Position numbers and translations under genes: made by a program. Positions 16,199 to 22,382 of a stretch of 23,361 nucleotides of DNA are shown here, piece after piece. Position 1 is the first letter of the stretch. Every line of letters begins with the position of its first letter. Source of the stretch: an uncultured Actinomyces sp. (GTDB lineage Bacteria; Actinomycetota; Actinomycetes; Actinomycetales; Actinomycetaceae); NCBI GenBank assembly GCA_902373545.1, contig CABKMZ010000027.1, forward strand, positions 1 through 23,361, given 5' to 3'. The notes under the pieces are model-generated. The model was not told the DNA's origin. It did not search any database and worked only from the letters and a program-made list of their open reading frames with translations.

Positions 16199-16600
16199 AT
16201 GTCATTATTCGAGGATGATCCCAACCTGATTCGCCGTCAGGAGCGTCAGGTACGAGAGCAGGCGGAACGCGCCCGCGCGATGCGTCAGCGCATCGAATCT
16301 GTCCAAGGAGTAGGCGTCTCTCCCGACAGCAGTGTCGAGATCATTGTCGATTCAGCAGGGACGCTGCTCGGCATTGGCATCGAGGGTGCGCCCAACGAGA
16401 TGTGCGAGGCCATCATGGCCGCCTACGCGGCCGCCCGCCGCAACGCTGGCGAACAGGTGATCGCAGCTTCCCAGGAGGCTTTCGGCCCCCAGTACACAGG
16501 CATTGAACGCATGCGCTCACTGTACGGCATCCCCGAACCCGACGACCCCGCCGAAGATGATTCCACTCTCCTGGTTCGCCGACGGAGGCCCTGGGGGTGA
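16199..16600 (+). CDS. YbaB/EbfC-like small protein at head of T7SS-like operon
   Basis: The product is 133 aa. The start is the ATG at 16199, which follows a G-rich ribosome binding region (run of seven G at 16187-16193). Residues about 8-35 form a charged, coiled-coil-like helix (RRQERQVREQAERARAMRQR). A small beta segment follows ('SSVEIIVDSAGTLLGIGIEG') and then a second helix with 'EAIMAAYAAARRNAGEQV'. This helix-beta-helix layout and the 'V-VD-G-L--I-I' pattern match the YbaB-like proteins often encoded next to WXG100/ESX substrates in actinobacteria. The YbaB family as a whole binds DNA; in T7SS loci the role is unclear. The stop overlaps the next start by four bases (GTGA), so the genes are probably translationally coupled. 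Confidence 0.75.
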   Translation: MSLFEDDPNLIRRQERQVREQAERARAMRQRIESVQGVGVSPDSSVEIIVDSAGTLLGIGIEGAPNEMCEAIMAAYAAARRNAGEQVIAASQEAFGPQYTGIERMRSLYGIPEPDDPAEDDSTLLVRRRRPWG

Positions 16601-16935
16601 GCGAGAATTATGCGGCCGATCCGTCGGCTATGACCGCGCACGCCCATCGGCTCAGCTCCTACCAGGGCGACCTGGAGCTGGCCTCCGATGCGCTGCGCCA
16701 GGCCTCGGCCAACAAGGGCGCTTTCGGGGCGATGGTCGGCCCTTTCATCGCCCCTCTCTTCCAGCTCGTCGAGGCCGGGGAGCACCTGGCCATCAACGGT
16801 GCGAGCATTGCCCTGGACAAGCTCTCCCAGTCCCTGATCGCCAGCGCGCGCGACTTCGAGGCGCACGAGGCGGCTTCGGCGGCCAGCCTGACCGAGGTCG
16901 GTCCGGGTGGACGGGGAGGCCTCGGTGTCCGCTGA
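16597..16935 (+). CDS. EspC/WXG100-like T7SS secretion-associated protein
   Basis: The product is 112 aa, starting at GTG 16597, which overlaps the previous stop. It is predicted all-helical with Ala-rich heptads: 'SAMTAHAHRLSSYQGDLELASDAL', a glycine-rich turn 'GAFGAMVGPFIAPL', then a second helix 'GASIALDKLSQSLIASARDFEAHEAAS'. This is the helix-turn-helix hairpin of EspC-family (PF10824-like) T7SS substrates. The family usually carries a Y-x-x-x-D/E export signal near the end of the second helix; here the matching position reads F-E-A-H-E, with Phe in place of Tyr. It probably pairs with or escorts the large protein encoded next. It shares 11 bases with that gene. Confidence 0.75.
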   Translation: MSENYAADPSAMTAHAHRLSSYQGDLELASDALRQASANKGAFGAMVGPFIAPLFQLVEAGEHLAINGASIALDKLSQSLIASARDFEAHEAASAASLTEVGPGGRGGLGVR

Positions 16936-17899
16936 CGGCACGAATTCTCTCGTCGCCGAGCGCCAGGACACCACCTCGACCCTGTCGGGCGCGGGCCTCC
17001 TCGACGATATCGAGCAACTCAGCTCGGCCATTACCAACAAGTCGTGGGTGAGCGAGGCCCTGGCGGGCGTCGCCATGGGCGTCGACACCATCGCGTACGT
17101 GTCCGACCCCCTCGGAACCCTCATGGCCTGGGGCATCGGCTGGGTCTTCGACCATATCCAGCCTTTCAAGGATTGGATGCTCCAGCTCGCCGGGGACTCC
17201 GACCAGCTGCGCGCAAACGGCCAGACCTGGAAGAACATCTCCGCGACCCTGCGGGCAGCGGCGCACAACATCGAACAAGACGTGCGGGCTTCATTCCCTG
17301 ACGGGTCGTCCACAGGCAGCACAGCCAGCGCCTACGTCACCGCTTCCAGCGCCACGACCGCGGGCATCGCAATGGCGGGCACCCTGTCGGGGGCGGTGGG
17401 CACCGCCTACGACGTGTGCGCCGTCATCATCCAATTCGTTCACGACTTTGTGCGCGACGCGATCAGCCAGGTCGTCGGCTCGATCCTGTCGTATGCGGTG
17501 GAGCTGGTTGCGTCTTTCGGGACGGCATTCCCCCTCGTCATGGAGCAGATTTCCACCAGGGTCGCCTCCCTGATGGGCGGCGTCTCCAAGCGCATCACCG
17601 CCCTGAAGGAATCCCTGTCGAACCTGGGCGCTCAGCTGACCAACGCCGACCAGCTCCTCAAGTCGCTCAAAGAATGGCTCCACAACCTCACCCACGCTGA
17701 CGCGCCGACAGCTCGCGCTGATGGCGCGGCCCCGCCCAAGGCCTCGATGGCGAGCGACGCCCCCACGCCGAAAACGTCGGCCGACGCACCCACCCCAAAG
17801 GGAGACCTGCCGGAGGGGCCACACCCCCACTCGGGCGATCCGGCGGGCAACTACAGAGTCGAATTTTCATCACGAAACGGGGCTCGTATCGATGAGTAA
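16925..17899 (+). CDS. T7SS polymorphic-toxin-like carrier protein lacking a toxin domain
   Basis: I choose GTG 16925 (324 aa) because GGGGAGG sits 5 bases upstream. The N-terminal 120 residues are helical, with 'DPLGTLMAWGIGWVFDHIQPFKDWMLQLAGD' and 'WKNISATLRAAAHNIEQDV', typical of WXG-like trafficking domains of actinobacterial polymorphic toxins. A central Ala/Gly-rich amphipathic and hydrophobic region follows ('TTAGIAMAGTLSGAVGTAYD', then helices to about residue 255). A Pro/Ala/Thr-rich disordered tail ('APTPKTSADAPTPKGDLPEG') ends with 'YRVEFSSRNGARIDE'. Such proteins normally continue into a C-terminal toxin domain after the linker; here a TAA ends the frame. The next gene is in the same frame, just one stop codon away. 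It may be a carrier whose effector is supplied in trans, or a truncated toxin (inference). Confidence 0.75.
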   Translation: MSADGTNSLVAERQDTTSTLSGAGLLDDIEQLSSAITNKSWVSEALAGVAMGVDTIAYVSDPLGTLMAWGIGWVFDHIQPFKDWMLQLAGDSDQLRANGQTWKNISATLRAAAHNIEQDVRASFPDGSSTGSTASAYVTASSATTAGIAMAGTLSGAVGTAYDVCAVIIQFVHDFVRDAISQVVGSILSYAVELVASFGTAFPLVMEQISTRVASLMGGVSKRITALKESLSNLGAQLTNADQLLKSLKEWLHNLTHADAPTARADGAAPPKASMASDAPTPKTSADAPTPKGDLPEGPHPHSGDPAGNYRVEFSSRNGARIDE

Positions 17900-17914
17900 C
17901 GGTTGGAGCCGCCT

Positions 17915-18466
17915 ATGAAGTCAGTATTCACAGTTGCATACAGGGGAACCTTCGGCGAGTTCATGGGACTGTACCGGGTCGGGGACGAGAAGCGTGTGCG
18001 TTGGGGCAAAAGCTTATTCATTGAGGCGATCAGCAACGTCGACCCTGCGCAGCGTTACCCCATGTGCGAGTTCCTCTTAGACCGCGAGTGCGTTCTCGAT
18101 GCGGGCACTAAGGATGGAACGAACCCGTTCCACATTCTCTTCGCGCAACGCGCGCACGACATCACCGAGGATGTCGCCCTGTGTCGCCGCCTCATCGAAC
18201 GCGGCGTCCCCCTCGGGGCGCCCGACGCCCACGGATGTATCCCCCTCGTCCACCTGATCTCCAACCAGGAGTATTCCGACGAGGAACTCACTCCCCTGTA
18301 CGACCTGTATTTTGAGGCGCACGACCCCGGTTTCGACGCACAGCTAACAGGCTCGCACGATACCGTGTACGACGTTGCTCGCCGATGGCCCCACCGACAG
18401 GCACTGGCCGATCGCATCGCCACATGCCTCGGCATCGACCCCACCACTTCGACCCAGGACACATGA
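17915..18466 (+). CDS. Ankyrin-repeat-like protein, putative immunity or accessory protein
   Basis: The product is 183 aa, starting at ATG 17915 with GGAG 6 bases upstream. It has no signal peptide or membrane segment. Two to three ankyrin-like units are visible ('CEFLLDRECVLDAGTKDGTNPFHILFAQR', 'CRRLIERGVPLGAPDAHGCIPLVHLIS'), then a more divergent third one ('SHDTVYDVARRWPH'). The first 45 residues are a non-repeat cap. Ankyrin proteins are among the known immunity-protein types of bacterial polymorphic toxin loci. The position between the carrier and the ADP-ribosyltransferase-like gene fits such a role, but nothing in the sequence proves it. It ends one base before the next ATG. Confidence 0.7.
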   Translation: MKSVFTVAYRGTFGEFMGLYRVGDEKRVRWGKSLFIEAISNVDPAQRYPMCEFLLDRECVLDAGTKDGTNPFHILFAQRAHDITEDVALCRRLIERGVPLGAPDAHGCIPLVHLISNQEYSDEELTPLYDLYFEAHDPGFDAQLTGSHDTVYDVARRWPHRQALADRIATCLGIDPTTSTQDT

Positions 18467-18467
18467 C

Positions 18468-18980
18468 ATGACCCCCACTTTCGAGGACAGCGCGCGCAAT
18501 TTCCTGTCGCTTCTCAACAAGCTGCCCGCCACGCCAGCAATCACCTTCCGAGGCTTCGTCGACCCCTCCGTCACGCAGGCCCGCGTGGTTACCTCGCCCG
18601 CACTGACGGCGACCTCACGCAGCATCGCAATCGCCACGAACAACCTGCGCGTCCCTCTCGTCGCGGTGATCGTGGGCGCGAACGGGCGCGACCTGGCGCC
18701 CCTCATGGCGGGCGCACCGACGTTCAACCTCGAAGAAGTCACCTACCTGCCCGGGACCTACTTCTGCCAGCACCCTGCCGTGGAGTTCGCGGGCGTTACG
18801 ATCCAAGTCTTCGAGGAGATGTGCGTGAGCGAGGATGGCACGAGCCTGGACATCGCCCGTCCCCTCGGCTCGTGGGACCCGATCCTCGCGGTTCTGGAAC
18901 CCGCCCTGCGCGAGGCCCGCGCCCAGTGCCTCGCCCTACCCGAGGGGGCCTCGGACCGATTCATGGTCCCCGTCGAGTAA
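18468..18980 (+). CDS. ADP-ribosyltransferase-fold protein, putative T7SS-associated toxin
   Basis: The product is 170 aa, starting at ATG 18468, one base after the previous stop (AGGA upstream). The motif order matches R-S-E ADP-ribosyltransferases: 'LLNKLPATPAITFRGF' gives the NAD-contacting Arg28 (FRG), 'ALTATSRSIAIA' (47-50, TATS) takes the place of the STS motif, and 'LVAVIVGANGRDLAPLM...LEEVTYLPGTYF' matches the '-EEVLLPPGT-F' block with Glu90 as the likely catalytic residue. 'GVTIQVFEE' forms the last strand. One oddity: the usual Q/E-x-E has Leu88 at the first position, so target choice may differ or activity may be reduced. No leader is visible. It would be the missing warhead of the carrier encoded at 16925-17899 (inference). 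It was recognised by motif pattern only, with no structure or profile search. Confidence 0.6.
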   Translation: MTPTFEDSARNFLSLLNKLPATPAITFRGFVDPSVTQARVVTSPALTATSRSIAIATNNLRVPLVAVIVGANGRDLAPLMAGAPTFNLEEVTYLPGTYFCQHPAVEFAGVTIQVFEEMCVSEDGTSLDIARPLGSWDPILAVLEPALREARAQCLALPEGASDRFMVPVE

Positions 18981-19024
18981 GACCCGCTCGCCGCCCGCAC
19001 GGCAGCAGACACAAAGGAACGCTC

Positions 19025-19357
19025 ATGACCACCACGTTCATTACCAACGCCGGGGCTGCGATCGTCTCACGCAAGATCGTCGAGCGGACGGGCAACATCA
19101 AGTGGCTGACCCGCGAGGCGCCCATCGCCCCGCAGGACACGGGCTGGCGCATCCTGTCCGACCGCGATACCGACGAGTACCTGGCCGATCCGGCCAACAT
19201 GACGGTGGTCGACTTCAACGAGCTGTGCACCCTCGAACCGGCCTGCATCGGCATCTACGACCTGCCGGTCGGCTCCGACATCCAGCTGGTCGTCGAGCCC
19301 GACGGCCGCCGCCGCTGGTTCGACAACAAGACCGAGCGCGAGATCACCTTCACCTGA
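19025..19357 (+). CDS. DUF2185/Imm33-like immunity protein
   Basis: The product is 110 aa, starting at ATG 19025 with AAAGGA 5 bases upstream. The layout 'NAGAAIVSRKIVERTGNIKWLTREAP', 'DTGWRILSDRDTDEYLADPANM' and 'DFNELCTLEPACIGIYDLPVGSDIQLV' matches the DUF2185 family (PF09951, described as immunity protein Imm33, from memory), especially the 'DSGWRF-SGDEDEEYLD-P-N' block and 'SPVG'. It is small, acidic and cytosolic. It is the last gene of the operon, right behind the ADP-ribosyltransferase-like gene, so it is the likely antidote to that protein or to a related toxin. Its last 8 bases overlap the 3' end of the opposite-strand methyltransferase gene. Confidence 0.8.
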   Translation: MTTTFITNAGAAIVSRKIVERTGNIKWLTREAPIAPQDTGWRILSDRDTDEYLADPANMTVVDFNELCTLEPACIGIYDLPVGSDIQLVVEPDGRRRWFDNKTEREITFT

Positions 19358-20240
19358 GCCCCGGCACCGCGTTCGACAGCTCGTTCGACCGCTCCCCCAG
19401 CCACACGAGGGTCGTGTAGGGGATGGCAATGTCCTGGCCCGGCGCGTAGCCCAGGTGCTCGTACAGGTACCAGCGCAGGTTCGCCTGCATGCGCTCGCGC
19501 CCGGCCGGGGTGGATCGGATGTAGGACGAGCGCGTGGTCCCCAGGGTGAGGATCTGCTCGGGAGTCATGACGTCCTGCCAGGCGACCTGCGTCAGTCGCA
19601 TGGGCGCAAACCCGCCGCCCGGCGTGGGCGGCCGGTCAGGTCGGTGGACGTCTCCGGAGCGCATGATGCGGGTCAGGCGGTGCACCCACGGGATCGACAC
19701 GTCCATCTGGTTCCACACGATGCCGAGCACGCCGCCCGGCGCGAGGATGCGAGCGGCCTCGACGCCCGCACGCTCGGGGTCCACCCAGTGCCACGACTGG
19801 GCAAACACGACGATATCGAACACTGCGTCCGGCAGGGTCGTCTCCTCGGCGACGCCGGCATGCCACGTCACGCCAGGAATGGACGAGGCCTGGGCGCGCA
19901 TCGCCTCAGAGGGTTCCACCGTGTCCACGACGGCCCCGGCGCGGGCCAGGAGCTCGCTCATTTTGCCGGTGCCCGCGCCGATGTCGGCAGCGCGCAGCGA
20001 ACCATCCCGGCCCGACGCATCCACGCCCCGCGCGCGCCGCGCGGCATCGATCAACGCGGCCACGGCCTCGCCCGGGTAGGCGGGGCGCACGGAGGCGTAC
20101 GAGCCGCCCTCCCCGACGAATGGGTTGACATCCAGCGAGGCGGACGCCCCGTCCGACAACGTGGCACAATCCGCGCTCCCACGCGTATCCGCGGCGTCAT
20201 CCGCAAGGCCGGCCACGGCCTCGTCCCCGGGGGCGCTCAC
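19350..20240 (-). CDS. SAM-dependent methyltransferase (class I)
   Basis: GTG 20240 overlaps the stop of the cardiolipin synthase gene (GTGA), giving 296 aa. The first 35-40 residues are an Ala/Asp/Ser-rich extension that may be disordered; the core starts near 'NPFVGEGGSYASVRPAYP'. SAM motif I is 'AADIGAGTGKMSELLA' (Asp86-Gly92), followed by 'VDTVEPSEAM' (acidic residue contacting the ribose) and 'FDIVVFAQSWHWVDPE' with 'ILAPGGVLGIVW'. This layout fits Methyltransf_11/25 enzymes related to trans-aconitate and UbiE/COQ5-like methyltransferases. The substrate cannot be told. It is the last gene of the minus-strand operon. Confidence 0.88.
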   Translation of the reverse strand: MSAPGDEAVAGLADDAADTRGSADCATLSDGASASLDVNPFVGEGGSYASVRPAYPGEAVAALIDAARRARGVDASGRDGSLRAADIGAGTGKMSELLARAGAVVDTVEPSEAMRAQASSIPGVTWHAGVAEETTLPDAVFDIVVFAQSWHWVDPERAGVEAARILAPGGVLGIVWNQMDVSIPWVHRLTRIMRSGDVHRPDRPPTPGGGFAPMRLTQVAWQDVMTPEQILTLGTTRSSYIRSTPAGRERMQANLRWYLYEHLGYAPGQDIAIPYTTLVWLGERSNELSNAVPGLR

Positions 20241-21769
20241 AGAAGCCCGCTGCCCAGTCGACACACGTCGTCGACGTAGTGCACGTACCAGGGCTGGCTG
20301 CGCCACTCCTCGTAGGTCAACTCACGCGAGCGCTCACGGGTGCGCTGGTCGTTACCGTGCAGCAGCTCGACCAGGCGCGCGTCGTCCGCGACGAGAGTGA
20401 TCTCGTAGTTCAGGCCGAAGGAGCGCACATCCATGTTGGACGAGCCGATCGCACACAGGCTGCCGTCCACGATGACGTACTTGGAATGCAACATTCGCGG
20501 CTTGCGGTACAGGTGGATGCGAACGCCGGCCTTGAGGAGCGTGCCGTAGTACGAGCGCTGGGCGTGCCCGACCAAGAACTGGTCGAATTGCTCGGAGACG
20601 AAGAGCTCGACCTCGACGCCGGACAGGGTGGCGTTGGTCAGGGCGGTGATGAGCGCCTCGTCGGGGATGAAGTAGGGGCTCGTGATCGTCACGTGTGTGC
20701 GCGCCGAAGAAATCATGTGCACGAAGGCGCGCAGGTTCGGCGTGCCCTTAAACGCAGGGCCCGAGGGGATGATCTGCATCGCCGAGGCCTGGGGATTCTC
20801 GCGCTGTTCGTCCGTGGGCGCGATGGGCGCGATGGGCGGGGTGAGGTCGGCGGGCGTGAGGACTTCCTTGCAGGCGTAGTACCAGTCGACGGCGAAAACC
20901 GCCTGGATCTGGGAGACGATGGGGCCGGTGACGGACACGCTCGTGTCGTCGTAGAGCATGCCGGCCTTTGCGTAGGAAGGGGTGTCGTAGTCGGGGGCCA
21001 CGAGGTTGTGGGAGCCTACGTACGCCTCGCGCCCGTCGATGACGAGGATCTTGCGATGGTTGCGCAGGTCGGGTCGGCGGATCTGGCCGCTCAGCGGCGC
21101 GAAGGGGAGCATCTGGTGCCACAGGATCCCCATGTCGTCGAGGCGCCGACGGAAGGCCTTATGGCCGGGAATCGTGCGCATGCCGTGGTGGTCGACGAGG
21201 AAGCGCACGGTGACACCGCGTGCCTTCGCGCGAGCCAGGGCCTCGTACAGGGGGGCCGTGTATTCGTCCCAGGATGTCTGGAAATACAGGACGTTGACGT
21301 GATGGGTGGCCTTGTCGACGCTGTCGGCCATCGCGCGGAACGTCTCGGCCGTGTCGTTGTAGAGGTGGCCGACGCAGCCCACCGACGCCGGGAACCCGGT
21401 CAGGTTGCCCGACAGTCGCATGATGGACGAGGTGTCGTCGTCTGAGCCGATGGGCAGACCATCCTCACCGGTCTGCACGTCGTAGGACTCGGCTTGAGGC
21501 GCGGTCGAGCCGGCCACGATGGCGTCGATGAGCTCTCGTGCCTCCGGGTCGTCGTCGAGGCGGCGTCCCATCGCCCACCAGGATCCGAAAATGAAGTAGA
21601 GCGGCACACCCACGAACGGCGAGAGAAAAATCAGCACCAGCCACGCGTTCGAGGTCGACGCGCGCCTGTGCTTGGGAACGACGCCCAGCGCGACGGCGCG
21701 GATGGCGAACTCGAAAGCCCCGAAGAGGAGCCAGGCCCACAGCGGGGGATCAGGATGTGGCGGCATCAT
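20237..21769 (-). CDS. cls: Cardiolipin synthase (phospholipase D family)
   Basis: The product is 510 aa, the usual length for bacterial Cls. Two N-terminal membrane segments (about 10-30 and 41-63; 'AWLVLIFLSPFVGVPLYFIFG') are followed by two PLD catalytic motifs: HRKILVID (His238, Lys240, Asp245, then 'YVGSHN') and HSKYVIVD (His428, Lys430, Asp435, then 'IGSSNMD'). The family condenses two phosphatidylglycerols, or phosphatidylglycerol with another phospholipid donor, into cardiolipin at the membrane. ATG 21769 follows the kinase-like gene by only 4 bases, with AGG upstream, so it is co-transcribed. All catalytic residues are present. Confidence 0.95.
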   Translation of the reverse strand: MMPPHPDPPLWAWLLFGAFEFAIRAVALGVVPKHRRASTSNAWLVLIFLSPFVGVPLYFIFGSWWAMGRRLDDDPEARELIDAIVAGSTAPQAESYDVQTGEDGLPIGSDDDTSSIMRLSGNLTGFPASVGCVGHLYNDTAETFRAMADSVDKATHHVNVLYFQTSWDEYTAPLYEALARAKARGVTVRFLVDHHGMRTIPGHKAFRRRLDDMGILWHQMLPFAPLSGQIRRPDLRNHRKILVIDGREAYVGSHNLVAPDYDTPSYAKAGMLYDDTSVSVTGPIVSQIQAVFAVDWYYACKEVLTPADLTPPIAPIAPTDEQRENPQASAMQIIPSGPAFKGTPNLRAFVHMISSARTHVTITSPYFIPDEALITALTNATLSGVEVELFVSEQFDQFLVGHAQRSYYGTLLKAGVRIHLYRKPRMLHSKYVIVDGSLCAIGSSNMDVRSFGLNYEITLVADDARLVELLHGNDQRTRERSRELTYEEWRSQPWYVHYVDDVCRLGSGLL

Positions 21770-21773
21770 GTGC

Positions 21774-22382
21774 CTATTTTACCGGCCGCCCCAGATCCTG
21801 ACGGGCCCATCGCTGCCAATGCGGCGCGTAGGTCTGCCCGTCGCGCGCGATGGCGCGGCTTCGGCGTTCCTCCTCGCCGGGGTCGGCGATCCACACGGAC
21901 AGGTCGGCCTCGGCCTCGAGGGCACCGCAGCCCTCGATGATCGCGGGCGCCAGGGGGACCCGCACGGCGTGGCCGGGCGCGCTGGCCTCCCAGTCCCAGG
22001 TGACATAGGACGAGGATCGCCCCGCGCGCAGGTTGTGCGCGATTGCCCGGGCGACGCGGGCACCTTCGGCCAGCCCGTCCCAGCCCGGGTACCAGTCGTC
22101 CAGGTGGAGGATCTGCCAGCCCTCCAGCTGGCGTTCAAGGGCCGCGGCCAGGGTGGACTTGCCCGACCCCGAGTACCCGTCGATCGTCACGACGGGGACG
22201 CCCGCGGGCGCGGCCTCGCACATCGACGAGGCCCCGGCGGCCTCCTTCGCGAGGGCGCGCAGGCGAGGGGCGAGGTCGCGCGCGGCCTCTTCGGGGGAGA
22301 GGGTCACTGGCACGGTGACCCTCTCCCCCACTCCCCTGCGCGCGTCCTCGGGGGACGTGGCCGCCCCACGCTGGCCGGTCAT
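21774..22382 (-). CDS. P-loop NTPase, uridine/nucleoside kinase-like
   Basis: The product is 202 aa. The ATG at 22382 overlaps the stop of the ECF gene (ATGA). Walker A is GYSGSGKST (residues 69-77) preceded by 'PVVTIDG'. 'ILHLDDWYPGWDGL' resembles the substrate-binding 'DDFY' segment of uridine kinases, and 'PLAPAIIEGCGAL' resembles the 'P-viiEG' strand. 'EEERRSRAIARDG' looks like the Arg-rich lid. The first 60 residues are an extra, probably flexible region and contain a perfect DNA inverted repeat. The true substrate is not clear; a nucleoside or small vitamin-like metabolite is plausible beside an ECF transporter (inference). Confidence 0.8.
   Translation of the reverse strand: MTGQRGAATSPEDARRGVGERVTVPVTLSPEEAARDLAPRLRALAKEAAGASSMCEAAPAGVPVVTIDGYSGSGKSTLAAALERQLEGWQILHLDDWYPGWDGLAEGARVARAIAHNLRAGRSSSYVTWDWEASAPGHAVRVPLAPAIIEGCGALEAEADLSVWIADPGEEERRSRAIARDGQTYAPHWQRWARQDLGRPVK
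22293..22329 (-). repeat. Perfect 15-bp inverted repeat inside the kinase-like gene
   Basis: Arms GGGGGAGAGGGTCAC (22293-22307) and its exact complement (22315-22329) flank a 7-base loop. It lies at codons 18-30 of the kinase-like gene and encodes the symmetric peptide GERVTVPVTLSPEE. Neither strand carries a following T-run, so it is not a classic terminator. Confidence 0.85.
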
